Part shown: positions 17,706-28,548 of the stretch, one piece after another
How positions within the stretch are numbered: the first letter of the stretch is position 1
How the letters are laid out: every line of letters begins with the position of its first letter
NCBI GenBank assembly: GCA_905221605.1
Contig: CAJNDS010002281.1
Coordinates: forward strand, 43,501-107,500
From: Symbiodinium natans
Lineage: Eukaryota > Sar > Dinophyceae > Suessiales > Symbiodiniaceae
Length of the DNA stretch: 64,000 bases
Direction: 5' to 3'
The notes under the pieces: generated by a model
Told to the model about the DNA's origin: nothing
Database searches by the model: none
What the model saw: only the letters and a program-made list of their open reading frames with translations
Program-made: the position numbers and the translations under genes

Positions 17706-19415
17706 ATGGACGGCGAGTTCCTGACGGCGGATGAGGCGTCAAACAAGTTGTGGCCTTCTAGCCGCCAGGCGTTGTGGTTCTTACTTTGGTGGAATTTGCT
17801 TGTCTTGCCGTTGCATTGCCCAGCAGGGCATGAGTGGAAGTCCTTCAACAGCAACTCCGAGAAGGGCAACTCATACTTGCACTGCACAGTGCGCGTTCCG
17901 AATCCAGACTACGACAGTGAGGATGAGGACGAGGAGGTTCCAGCGAAGAAGCTGTGCAACAAGAAGCTCACCTGGCGTCGTCCAGGAACGCTTCCAAAGT
18001 ACCTAGCGAACAACTACACACCTGCGCAATATCTTGCTTCTTTGTACTGGTTCGCGTCAGACGCACCCTACAGAACTGCTCGAAAGCAGGCAAAGGTCAG
18101 TTCGAAGAACTGGGCTGGGTTTTTAGCACGTGTTAGAAGCATTTTGTGGCTGTGTGTCGCTCGTTTGAATCCTGCTCAACTCGGCGGCGAAGGCAAAATC
18201 GTGTGCATTGACGAGACGTTTCTCACGAAGAAGAAGCGTTGCAAAGGTGGTTTCCGAGGCCGCCCAACGGCTGGAACCAAAAAGTGTGTGCTGGGCATGC
18301 TCGAGTTGGACTTTGAAACTCGACGAGCCACAGGGCATTGCCTTCTTTTGGAGATTCCGGACAGGAGTGCTCGCACCTTGAAGCTTTTCATTCGAAGACA
18401 TGTTGTTGCTGGCAGTTTGATTTTTACAGACAGCTTCAAGAGTTATGCTTGGTTGTCGAAGCCAGACTCTGGCTTTGTGCATCGCTGCGTGAATCACAAA
18501 CGCCGTGAGTTTTCCAAAACAGAAACAATTTTTGGAAAGGAAGTTGTGGTGTCAACGAACGCAGCTGAAGGGCTTTTCGGCCGCTTGAAGGCCTTTTTGC
18601 GAGCCAAAGGCGCCAAGAAGGTGAGTCGAGACAGCTACGGCGGTCTTCTGTCAGAGTTTTTGTGGACTGCAAGCTGTTCACCACGCCAAGTGGATCCCTT
18701 TGCGGATTTGCTTGAGATAAAGTTTTGGCAGGACCAACACCGTGAGAAAGAAAATCATGCTACGTCTTTAAAGGATTCAATTCCGGAGGAGGTGCTCGAG
18801 GACTTCCTCAGTGTGTGCGAAGCACCCGCGCCTGCGAGTCCGCCAGGTGAGGCTCCTGTGCCCGAGGCTCCCGAGGCAGCCCCAGAAGACCTTTCGGTTG
18901 AATCTCCATCTGACGTTTTGTCCCCGTCCGAGACAGCTCCAGAAGAGCCTTTAGCGCATGTTCAGCAAGCTTCTGATCAGGCCTCTTTTCCTTTACCCCT
19001 TTCCGAAGCTTGCGACAGTGACAGCAGCGATGTGGAACTTGTCTTGGTTCGACCTGCAAAGCGGGCCCGTGCTACTGTCAAACTTGAGAATGTGCTGCAA
19101 AATGTCCTGGGGGTGAAGACAGAACCCGCTGCGAAGCAGTCGCAGGTGGTGAAACAAGAGCCGGCGAAGAAGCTCTGCCCCCATGATCGTGAGCCACCGA
19201 GGAAATTTTGCCCCCAAGGTCACGACCTCATGTTAAAACCGTTGGGCACGTCGACCTCCTCAAAGCGGGTTGGTCGGAGGGAAATCCCTCTCGTTCATTG
19301 GGACAGGGTGTCCTGTGACTTATGCGGGAGTGTCAAGGAGCAGGATCACACATGGAGATGTGACACCTGCGATTGGGATGTATGCCTAGAGTGTGCATCC
19401 CTTGGGCTTTGCTGA
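17706..19415 (+). CDS. ISXO2/IS1595 (Merlin-like) DDE transposase with C-terminal zinc finger
   Basis: 569 residues from an ATG in the context GCCATGG. The core matches the ISXO2 pattern: VCIDETF (Asp169), a GRPTAGTKKCVLGML stretch, LIFTDSFKSY (Asp242), CVNHKRREF, then STNAAEGLFGRLKAF (Glu288), giving a plausible DDE triad. Such enzymes cut and rejoin DNA ends to move a transposon; in eukaryotes the family is called Merlin. The N-terminal third holds a Cys/His pair (CPAGHEW) and an acidic patch. Residues about 340-520 are Pro/Glu/Ser-rich and look disordered. The C-terminus has a ZZ/DC1-like zinc module with CDLC and CDTCDWDVCLEC, which the bacterial relatives lack. The frame is intact with good codon consistency, so the gene may be active or domesticated. 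Terminal inverted repeats were not found. The direct repeats at 16461 and 17408 lie on its 5' side only. Confidence 0.82.
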   Translation: MDGEFLTADEASNKLWPSSRQALWFLLWWNLLVLPLHCPAGHEWKSFNSNSEKGNSYLHCTVRVPNPDYDSEDEDEEVPAKKLCNKKLTWRRPGTLPKYLANNYTPAQYLASLYWFASDAPYRTARKQAKVSSKNWAGFLARVRSILWLCVARLNPAQLGGEGKIVCIDETFLTKKKRCKGGFRGRPTAGTKKCVLGMLELDFETRRATGHCLLLEIPDRSARTLKLFIRRHVVAGSLIFTDSFKSYAWLSKPDSGFVHRCVNHKRREFSKTETIFGKEVVVSTNAAEGLFGRLKAFLRAKGAKKVSRDSYGGLLSEFLWTASCSPRQVDPFADLLEIKFWQDQHREKENHATSLKDSIPEEVLEDFLSVCEAPAPASPPGEAPVPEAPEAAPEDLSVESPSDVLSPSETAPEEPLAHVQQASDQASFPLPLSEACDSDSSDVELVLVRPAKRARATVKLENVLQNVLGVKTEPAAKQSQVVKQEPAKKLCPHDREPPRKFCPQGHDLMLKPLGTSTSSKRVGRREIPLVHWDRVSCDLCGSVKEQDHTWRCDTCDWDVCLECASLGLC

Positions 19416-19559
19416 GACCTGTTTGCGAAGCATGGCTTCTGTCAATTACAGGAGGTGAAATTGTTGTGGTGCCAATGCTGCCTAGAATGAAGGATGCTTT
19501 GCAGGGCAGTCTGATCTGTTTCCCCTGCCGAACAGTCTTCAGTATCTGAACGAGTTGAC
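19416..19559. other. 3' flank of the transposase gene
   Basis: No open frame or repeat recognised. The satellite block begins shortly after. Confidence 0.4.
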
Positions 19560-20740
19560 GTGTTTGCAGCCAGGGTCGTTCATTCTCTTTGTATAGTTTG
19601 AGAAGAGAAGCTGGCGCAACAACAGTTTTGATGCTGCGAGGAGAGATTGAAAGCAGTGTCTGCTGGTGTCACTTTTGTCATCCAAAGTTGCCCGTGCAGA
19701 CAAACAACATGTTGCATTTTGGAGCAGAGCGGTTGATGATATGCCGGCTGGGTTCATCTGGTGGTGCCTCTAAATCTCCTAAACCTGAAAGAGCAGAACA
19801 GTTTTGGGGTATGCTGGCCGAGATATGGAAAATGTTGTTGCTTCTTGTCGTCCTAAACCTCAAAAAAGCATGTTGTATCAAAACTTGCAGTTGCGGCAAT
19901 GCGGTTTGACAGTGTTGTGGTGAGCAGAGCGGTTTTGACGGTTTTTGTGGTATGCTGGCTGAATTTCAAAGAGTAGTGTCTGCCGGTGTTGCTTTTTGTC
20001 ATCCAAAACTTGAAAGAACAAAGCCCGCGAGATCAAAAAAGCATGCTGTATCAAGTTTTGTTGCAGTTGGGGCAGATCGGTTTTGACAGTTTTGTGGTAT
20101 GCTGGCTGGTGTTGAAAAAGCAATACCTGCTGGTGTTGTTTCTTGTCATTCAAACCTGAAAGAAGAAGATCGAAAAACGTGTTGTGTCAAGTTCTGCAGT
20201 TGGGGCAGAGCGGTTTTGGAGTATTGTGGTCTGCTGGCTGATTTTTGAAAGAGTAATGTCTGCCGGTGTTGCTTCTTGTCACCCTAAACCTGAAAGAACA
20301 AAGTTTTGGAGACCCAAAAAGCGTGCTGTATCAAATCTGCAGTTGGGGCAGATCGGTTTTGACAGTTTTCTGGTATGCTGGCTGGTTTTGAAAGTGCTAT
20401 ACCTGTTGGTGTTGCTTCTTGTCACCCTAAACCTCAAAGAAAAAAGCTTTCGAGATCAAAAGAATGTGCTGTATCAATTTTGCAGTTGGGGCAAAGCGTT
20501 TTTGAGAGTTTTGTGGTATGCTGGCTGAATTCTGAAAGAGTAATGTCCGCTGGTGTTGTTCTTTTTTCTCACCCTAAACCTGAAAGAGCGAAGCCTTCCA
20601 GATCACAAGAACGTGCTGTATACAGTGACCGAGCAGTGTCTTCTGGTGTTGCTTTTTTGTCATCCTAAACCTGAAAGGGCAGAGCCCTCGAGATCAAAAA
20701 ACCGTGCTGTATCAAACATCGCAGTTGGGTGAGAGCGGTT
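19560..20740. repeat. Diverged monomers of the about 140-bp satellite
   Basis: About eight units built on the order TATGCTGGCTG / GCTGGTGTTGCTT / GTCATCCTAAACCTGAAAG / AGATCAAAAA / GCAGTTGGGGCAGAGCGGTTTTGACAG. Units differ from one another much more than those of the core array. Several carry CACCCTAAACCT, which contains a telomere-like heptamer. Short open frames on both strands translate the repeat only. Confidence 0.85.
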
Positions 20741-22699
20741 TTGACAGTTTTCTGGTATGCTGGCCGAGTTTTGAACAATGGTGCTGCTTCTTGTCATCCT
20801 AAACCTGAAAGGACAGAGCCCTCAAGATCAAAAAAACATGTTGTATCAAAAATTGCAATTGGGGCAGAGCGGTTTGACAGTGTTGTGGTATGCTGGCAGA
20901 AGTTCGAAACAGCAACGTCTGCTGGTGTTGCTTTTTTGTCATCCTAAACCTGAAAAGAGCAGAGCCCTCGAGATCAAAAAACCGTGCTGTATCAAACATC
21001 GCAGTTGGGTGAGAGCGGTTTTGACAGTTTTCTGGTATGCTGGCCGAGTTTTGAACAATGGTGTTGCTTCTTGTCATCCTAAACCTGAAAGGACAGAGCC
21101 CTCAAGATCAAAAAAACATGTTGTATCAAAAATTGCAATTGGGGCAGAGCGGTTTGACAGTGTTGTGGTATGCTGGCAGAAGTTCGAAACAGCAACGTCT
21201 GCTGGTGTTGCTTTTTTGTCATCCTAAACCTGAAAAGAGCAGAGCCCTCGAGATCAAAAAACCGTGCTGTATCAAACATCGCAGTTGGGTGAGAGCGGTT
21301 TTGACAGTTTTCTGGTATGCTGGCCGAGTTTTGAACAATGGTGTTGCTTCTTGTCATCCTAAACCTGAAAGGACAGAGCCCTCAAGATCAAAAAAACATG
21401 TTGTATCAAAAATTGCAATTGGGGCAGAGCGGTTTGACAGTGTTGTGGTATGCTGGCAGAAGTTCGAAACAGCAACGTCTGCTGGTGTTGCTTTTTTGTC
21501 ATCCTAAACCTGAAAAGAGCAGAGCCCTCGAGATCAAAAAACCGTGCTGTATCAAACATCGCAGTTGGGTGAGAGCGGTTTTGACAGTTTTCTGGTATGC
21601 TGGCCGAGTTTTGAACAATGGTGCTGCTTCTTGTCATCCTAAACCTGAAAGGACAGAGCCCTCAAGATCAAAAAAACATGTTGTATCAAAAATTGCAATT
21701 GGGGCAGAGCGGTTTGACAGTGTTGTGGTATGCTGGCAGAAGTTCGAAACAGCAACGTCTGCTGGTGTTGCTTTTTTGTCATCCTAAACCTGAAAAGAGC
21801 AGAGCCCTCGAGATCAAAAAACCGTGCTGTATCAAACATCGCAGTTGGGTGAGAGCGGTTTTGACAGTTTTCTGGTATGCTGGCCGAGTTTTGAACAATG
21901 GTGTTGCTTCTTGTCATCCTAAACCTGAAAGGACAGAGCCCTCAAGATCAAAAAAACATGTTGTATCAAAAATTGCAATTGGGGCAGAGCGGTTTGACAG
22001 TGTTGTGGTATGCTGGCAGAAGTTCGAAACAGCAACGTCTGCTGGTGTTGCTTTTTTGTCATCCTAAACCTGAAAAGAGCAGAGCCCTCGAGATCAAAAA
22101 CCGTGCTGTATCAAACATCGCAGTTGGGTGAGAGCGGTTTTGACAGTTTTCTGGTATGCTGGCCGAGTTTTGAACAATGGTGTTGCTTCTTGTCATCCTA
22201 AACCTGAAAGGACAGAGCCCTCAAGATCAAAAAAGCATGTTGTATCAAAAATTGCAATTGGGGCAGAGCGGTTTGACAGTGTTGTGGTATGCTGGCAGAA
22301 GTTCGAAACAGCAACGTCTGCTGGTGTTGCTTTTTTGTCATCCTAAACCTGAAAAGAGCAGAGCCCCCGAGATCAAAAAACCGTGCTGTATCAAACATCG
22401 CAGTTGGGTGAGAGCGGTTTTGACAGTTTTCTGGTATGCTGGCCGAGTTTTGAACAATGGTGCTGCTTCTTGTCATCCTAAACCTGAAAGGACAGAGCCC
22501 TCAAGATCAAAAAAACATGTTGTATCAAAAATTGCAATTGGGGCAGAGCGGTTTGACAGTGTTGTGGTATGCTGGCAGAAGTTCGAAACAGCAACGTCTG
22601 CTGGTGTTGCTTTTTTGTCATCCTAAACCTGAAGGAACAGAGCCCTCGAGATCAAAAAGCACGTGTTGTATCGACTCTTGCAGTTGGGGCAGAGCGTTT
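20741..22699. repeat. Satellite core: seven near-identical 280-bp dimers
   Basis: TTGACAGTTT starts recur at 20741, 21021, 21301, 21581, 21861, 22140 and 22420. Each 280-bp unit holds two different monomers (for example starts at 20741, 20874 and 21021: 133 + 147 bp). Dimers differ from each other by only a few bases (one lacks a single A), while the two monomers within a dimer are clearly diverged. This is a higher-order repeat. The 149-residue frames in each period are a by-product. Confidence 0.93.
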
Positions 22700-23290
22700 T
22701 TGACAGTTTTGTGGTATGCTCGCTGAGTTTTGAAGAATAGTAAAGGGGTCGGGCTGGCCTGTACCTGAACCACCCCCAACCCCTAACCTTAAGGCTCCAA
22801 GCCGGGCAGTTTCTGGCTTAAGGCTGCAGGCAGAGCTGGGCAGTCTTGGGCTTAGGGCTCCAAGCTGGGCAGTCTCTGGCTTAAGACTTTGGCTTAAGGG
22901 CAGTCTTTGGTTTGAGGCTCCAGGCCGCGCAGTTTTTGGCCTAGGGCTCTAGGCCAGGCAGTCTTTGACTTAAGGTTCCAGGCCCGGGCAGTCTCTGGCG
23001 GTAAGGCTTCAGGCTTTGGCCTGTTGGTGTTGCTTCTTTTCATCCTCAACCTGAAAGGGCAGAGGGGTATTGAGAGTATTGTGGTATGCTGGCTGAATTT
23101 TGAAAGAGCAGTGTTTGCTGGTGTTGCTTTTTGTCATCCTCAACCTGAAAGAGCGAAGCCCTCGAGATCAACAAAACGTGCTGTATCAACTCTTGCAGTT
23201 GGGGTAGAGCAGTTTTGACAGTATTGTGGTAAGCTGGCTTTGAAAGTGTTGCTTTTTGTCATCCAAAACTTGAAAGAACAGAGATTGTGG
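22700..23290. repeat. Right edge of the satellite with an embedded GGGCAGTCTCTGGCTTAAGG minisatellite
   Basis: Diverged 140-bp monomers at 22700-22740 and 23020-23290 flank about six imperfect units (22785-23015) of roughly 40-45 bp containing GGGCAGTCTCTGGCTTAAGG and CTCCAGGCC. The embedded block seems to have expanded inside the satellite. Confidence 0.75.
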
Positions 23291-23309
23291 CTTTTGCATG
23301 GTTTCGCAA

Positions 23310-23560
23310 GACAGAAGGCTTTGTTCCAGCCGAGGGCTTGTTCCAGCCAGGGCGTTTTCCAGCCCCTGGCTGGTTCCAGCCCAGGGCGTTTTCTAGCCTG
23401 GGGCTTCTTCCAGCTCGAGGCATTCTCCAGCAAAGGGTGTGTTCCAGGCAGAAGCTTGTGAAAAATATTCTCGGCATGTTCCGGGCCTGGGTATTTTCCA
23501 GCAGCAGCCTGGTTCCAGCCCCGGGCTGTTTCCAACGAGGGGTCGTTTCCACCTCTGGGC
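23310..23560. repeat. About 21-bp minisatellite with TTCCAGCCC and GGGCGTTTTCCAG
   Basis: About ten units alternate TTCCAGC with short GGGC segments, interrupted near 23450-23485. The minus strand reads as a repeating peptide with motifs like ARGWNQ and PGLEP. This is low complexity, and I do not treat it as a gene. Confidence 0.75.
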
Positions 23561-23579
23561 TCATCACCCCGGTTTTGGA

Positions 23580-23850
23580 GTTAGCGTTCTTGGGTTGAGG
23601 GGTTGTAGGGTTTTAGGGTTTAGGGGTCAAAGTTGTGGGTCGGCTTTTCGGGTTTAGGTGTAGGGTTTAGGGCTTAGGGTTGTGGGTTGGTTTTCGGGTT
23701 TAGGGTTCCAGGACTCTTTGGGCCTTTCGGGTTTAGGCCTCAGTCATAGAGGGTTTGCGGTTCAAGGTTTAGGTTTTTTGGTTTTGGGGGGTAGGGCTTA
23801 GAGGTTGTAGGGCGTTATTTTACGGTTTAGGGTGAGTTCGCAAGGGGGGG
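23580..23850. repeat. Degenerate telomere-like (TTTAGGG-type) DNA
   Basis: Many GGGTTTAGGG, GGGTTTTAGGG and GGCTTAGGG variants lie on the plus strand, the opposite orientation to the array at 11033. They are too degenerate for an active telomere. They close the satellite block on its right side. Confidence 0.8.
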
Positions 23851-24524
23851 GGGACCGTATTCCAGGGGGATACAAAGGGGGGTGCTCCAGACCCTGGGCT
23901 CAAGGAAAACTGAGGCTAGGCAAGACCGCCAAGCGTGTTGTTAGCCTTCATGAGTAGATGTTGGGGTTTAATTTTGGCGACGTGTACACTCACAGAATAT
24001 GTTGCGCACTTCAGGATGAGGCTAGGAGGGCAAGTGCGTCAGAGCCGTACCGATCTGAGTGGCTAACCAGTTCCGTGGTATCGTCAAGGGAATTTGAGGC
24101 CCGATGCCTCAGTGCCTGTCGGGAAGATCCCGGACACCTCTGGAGCAACACGCTGGCTCGCTAGCCGCTTCGGATGATGCACTTGGGCAGACTACCTAAA
24201 CACCCAAAACCACCAAATGCCAGTCTACATAGTACAATGTGGTATACTGATAGTTAATCTCCTCCGTGTTGCAGACAAACCTTGCAATGAGCTTTGGGCT
24301 TTTTGGCCAGGCCTAGGGTTTAGGTGTTTAGGCGTTCCGGGGTTCCGTGTTTAGGGGCCTAAGGCTTAGGGCTTAGGGACCGGCATTGCAGCAGCCGGAT
24401 ATGAAGTGCAAACTCCCCCCGCTTTGGTCCCGGAGCCTGGGAGGTTTCCATACCAGCTGGTGCAACCTTGAGGCTTGAGGTAGTAGGGGACTTAGTCTAT
24501 GCAGTTTTTCTTTGGGTTCTATAG
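23851..24524. other. Intergenic or upstream intron of the ankyrin gene
   Basis: No coding stretch is clear. Further TTTAGG-like patches occur at 24308-24380. Part of this stretch may be an intron, because the next exon starts after a CTATAG acceptor at 24524. Confidence 0.4.
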
Positions 24525-26742
24525 GAGAGCCCTGAGGCTGCTCCTATGCTTTTTCCCATGTACACAGTCGCTGCGGAGAGATTGCTGGAGATGAAGAGCC
24601 TTGAGACACATGAGAAGCTGAAGGTAGGGCTTACGCCCTTTTTAGAGTTTTGGCAACCTTAAAAGGCTTTACGGGTTTACACTTTAAAGGGCGGAAAGGG
24701 TTCGAAAGGGTTGAGGTCAAAGGCAGGGACTTTGGGGAACCGAAGAAGCTACTATTGGAAATTGTTTTGGCTTGTCCTCAGGGTTTAGGGTTCTCATTAT
24801 TGGTCTCTGTTTGATCCTGAGGTTTGCCGCCTACTTCTTCATGTGTTAGGTTTGGTATATCTTTCAGTAGGGGCTCTGGATTCGGCTCCTTTTTGCACAA
24901 GCCAAGCCAGAACCTTTATTAAGCCCTACATTTTTCCAATAGACGCCCGAAGCACCTACGCATTCCTCTTGATGGTGTTTGGCTCCTTCGATAGTGTTTT
25001 GCACGCATGGTTCTCATAATCATAGAGTGTTTTCCTTTTGGCAGGCCCGGGGCGACGTTGTTGTCTTCGACGATGGTATGGGGAACGCTGGCTTCGTGTC
25101 ACACCAGTGGATTGCCAAGCATCATCCTGATCCTGATTTTAAGCAGATGCGGGTGTTGCAGGATGCCTTGAAGCACCTCCTGACCAGTCGTGGCACGGTT
25201 TGGTTGGATTTCGTCACAGAAACCTTCGTACCTTCTGCCAAGGTCATCTCCTGTCAGGACTTCCAAACCAAGCCACTCTTTATATGGTACGACTACTTCT
25301 CTGTTCCACAGCTGGAGAGACGTGAAGGTTTTGCCACAGACGATGAGGATGGAAGCAATCAGGGGAAGGCCATTAACAGCATTCCCGCATACGTTGGGAA
25401 GTGCCGCTACTTTTTTGCCCTCTGCCCGACAATAGACTGTCCCTTACAGGGTGGGGTTTTGAACGCCCTGACGTGGGGTAGGCGGGGGTGGTGTAGGGTC
25501 GAACGAGCATCACGGGAGCTTTCCGAGCACAACACATGGATCCTTATTCAAGGCTCTGACTCGCTGCAACTGGTGGGCACCGTTCAGTCCTTTGTGACCG
25601 GGTCCGTTGGCGAGGGCGAGTTCACCGTGGAGAGCGACAGATCAAAACTCGCACCAGTCATGGAGACCGTTGTGAAACGGAAGCTCAAGCTATCTCTGCA
25701 AGCCAGAGATTTTCCGAGCTACCGCCGCCACCTCAACCTCCAGACTGTGCACCTCCGAGGCCTGGACGTGGAGCCTTTGGAGGACCTTGTTCCGAACGAG
25801 CCCGATGGGCCCAACACTGCTGGCGCTGACGTGGTGGCACACTTCTTGCACCAGAATGGCTTCAGAGGAGCTGTCCAGAAGGATGTGGCAGGCTGGTGGC
25901 CGCTGCACTATGCGGCGCTATCAGGAAAGGTAAAGCTGATCGAGGGCTTGCTTCAGCAGCGTGCCAATCCCAATTCCCGCACTAGCAAGGACGAACCTAC
26001 GCTGGGCTTTCCGCCCTTGGTTTCGGCACTCGACCTGGCAATCTTCTACAAGCACAACGATGCTGCAAAGCTGCTGATCGCGGCCCAGGCGCAGCTTGAA
26101 GGAGGAATTTCTCCCGCTATGCTCTTCGCAAGCCAGGCTAACAGTGCCGAAGGAATCCGCCTGCTCTGCGACAATGGCAGCGAAGCCATTCTGAGAAATG
26201 CTGTTGGCCTTACTTCTTTGGAAGCTGCGGCGAGCTATGGGGCCCGCGCAGCCATGGAAGAGCTGGTCAGAAATGCACAGCCCGGTCTCCTTGAACTGTC
26301 TGGAGCGCTTGAAGCAGCCATGCAGCATCGTGGTGGCTCCGCGGAGATGGTTGAGTTTCTGGTCGGCATGAAGGCCGACGTAGATTTTCAATACACTCTC
26401 CGCTATGACTATGTTCAGTTTGGTCGGCTGCGCTTCCTGGCCAAGGCGCTGCAGCACAGATTCGGCCGAGCCAGCATGTTGTCGGAACAGGCTTATCACA
26501 TTCACGGCCTCACACCACTGATGGCAGCTCTTCGGTCAGGACAGTACGAGGGGGCTGCTGCCCTGATTGCGGCTGGAGCCCGACTGGATCTGAAGAACAG
26601 CCGAGGATTCACAGCGGCCGACTTTGCTAGAGGCCAGTCGATCCCAGAGTTTCTGCAGCGAGGTCTTGAGGGGAATCCATCAGAGTGTCATAGGGTCTCG
26701 TCCTTAGCGCATCCTGACGGATACGTTGAGGTCCCCTTCTAA
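24525..26742 (+). CDS. Ankyrin-repeat protein, at least two exons
   Basis: The main exon runs 25045-26742. Its conserved N-terminal part has VFDDGMGNAGFVSHQWIA, HPDPDFKQMRVLQDAL and GRRGWCRVERASREL, which I associate with a dinoflagellate-expanded family. Ankyrin-like units follow, such as WWPLHYAALSGKVKLIEGLL (about 25890) and GLTPLMAALRSGQYEGAAAL (about 26505). Ankyrin repeats mediate protein binding; the partner is unknown. An upstream exon at 24525-24623 reads ATG at 24546, FPMYTVAAERLLEMKSLETH and ends AAG before GTAGGG. The intron 24624-25044 ends in GGCAG before GCC, phase 0 on both sides. The ATG-like opening at 24979 lies in that intron and is not the true start. More 5' exons are possible. 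The domain before the repeats has no function I can name. Confidence 0.75.
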
Positions 26743-28540
26743 TTTCAATAATTTTCTCGCGCAGTTTGTGAGTGCACGGGAGGCCGTGCCTGAGAGGATC
26801 AAAAAAGCTCAGGGTTAATAGACTTCCCCCTGCACGTTGCGGGTTTGGGCTTGCCTGGAGACCTGCGAACTCGGTAACTCAAAGGCTTTCTTGGGGGGGT
26901 CACTGGGATTGAGGTCGGGACTACCCAATAAGTGCGACCAATGCGTGCCACGGGCCGCGGCCATCGGCAGAACTCCTGCTGATTCATCGTTGTTCTGAGT
27001 GGAACACTGTTCACAAAGCTAGTTTTGGGAGAATTCGCTTGGGCACGTTCAGTGTGGCCATCGGATCGGGTAGGGCAAGATGAATCACGACGATCGACGT
27101 GGCCATGATGACGAGCTTCAGCCTCAACGTTGTGACGTCGTAGCTTGTCTGGCAACGCTCGTGCAACAACATGCGCCAGTGCGCCCGGCTGCGCAAAGTC
27201 GGCTCGCCGCTGGTGGGGGCTCTTGCCCGCAAGGTGCCAGCAAACGGTCGCCCGAACTGTTCTTGGAGGGCACGCGCTTGCGGGGCCGGACCATGTGCCA
27301 TACAGGCAGCGTGAACAGCGGAACGTCGTCGGCGGCGAAATGCAGATCTGCAAATGGATGGCCCAGCTCTGATTTTCTTTGGCATTGTGGGCCAGGGGAA
27401 CGAAGCTCCGCGGGTCAGATGCTGGAGGATGCGGAGGGAGAGGGGGGAGAAGGCAGGGAGGCACGCTGTGGCGACTCGGGTTGTGCACGGGCCTACAAAT
27501 GCCCGCGCGCCTTGAAACCACATGTTAAATGCTGCTGTCTCTGTCTGCAGTAAGGGCTGCCTGAGCAAGTGCTCGTGGGGGATGCGCCTCAGGTCGAGGA
27601 TTGAGGGCTTTGCGTTCGGGGAGACTTGCTGCCATACGCATCTTCGAGGCAAGCCGCACTGTTTATGTGGTACTGCCAGCACCCGCGCAGCAGCAGCATC
27701 AGCGGGCCATCGTTTTTCGAAAAAAACGGCGGCCATGCCTCCAGCGAAAACTGTTCGAAAAGAGGCCCCAGCTCACCAAACCCCAAAACCCAGCACACCG
27801 CCGGAACTCTGGACCGAAAATGGCTCCCAAAATGAAATCCCCCCTTTGGTCCCCCAGTACAGATTAGCTTACGCTGGGTACTAAACCAAAGGCTCTCCTC
27901 AAGTTTAAGTTTGAGGGGGGAGCTCTCGTAGACCAGCTTGTCTGCTCTGCCTTACTCAAGCAGTTGATCCAAGACATTCCAAGACCAAAATGTTTCCTTT
28001 GTTTTGTTTGTTTTCTTTGTTTTGTTGATGGGTTGATTGGTTGATTGGTTGGCTTACGTTGGATGTAGGGCCACTCACAGGAAAGCGTAGAAGGAGGCAA
28101 GCCGCAGCGCAGGGGACCTTTCCTAGTATTCTCCATTCCAAGTATGCCAGCGCAGCGATGCGAGACATGACCCGCTGTCAACGGGCATCATCGTTACATT
28201 ACGAGCTGCGCGCTGTTCGCGCTTTTGAAAGCATGAAGCTCGGCATGCGGCAGGGCGCAAAACATGGGCGAACAAAGCAGGCATCAGGGGGTCGCCCTGT
28301 TCACCCTCCTCCGCTTGGGCAATACTGTACGGTGAGAGTGATCACCGGCTTGTGCATACCATAAGCGGCAAAAAGGGAGAGCTGCAGACGCACCCGGGGC
28401 ATCACGCAAGGAAGCCAGCATAGCCTCGCGTGCCTGCAAGGTACGGGCAAGTGCTTCGCCACCGGCACGCGTGGGGGGAGGGCATACTGGTGTGGAAGGC
28501 AAGCAGCCTCGAAACTGACCAGCCGACCTCGCGGGCGGCT
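26743..28540. other. No gene resolved; possible old retroelement DNA
   Basis: Two overlapping minus-strand frames (240 and 241 residues, 26799-27736) are Arg/Pro/Ala-rich with no secure motif. A T-rich stretch with GATTGGTTGATTGGTTGGC lies at 27985-28055. The mixture of frames fits decayed LINE DNA like that further right, but this is not demonstrated. Confidence 0.35.
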
Positions 28541-28548
28541 GACGCCTT

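Noticed and set aside
20741-22699. Regular repeats that could be taken for a CRISPR array
   Set aside because: Units are 280 bp with no short repeat plus unique spacer pattern; the whole unit is repeated. The genome is eukaryotic.
20729-22726. Series of overlapping 149-residue open frames on the plus strand and 92-residue frames on the minus strand
   Set aside because: They recur once per satellite period and begin and end inside the repeat; they are translations of satellite DNA.
26799-27736. Two overlapping minus-strand frames of about 240 residues
   Set aside because: Arg/Pro/Ala-rich, no recognisable domain, overlapping in different frames. A phrase like LRRHNVEAEARHHGHVD hinted at a LINE but was not enough.
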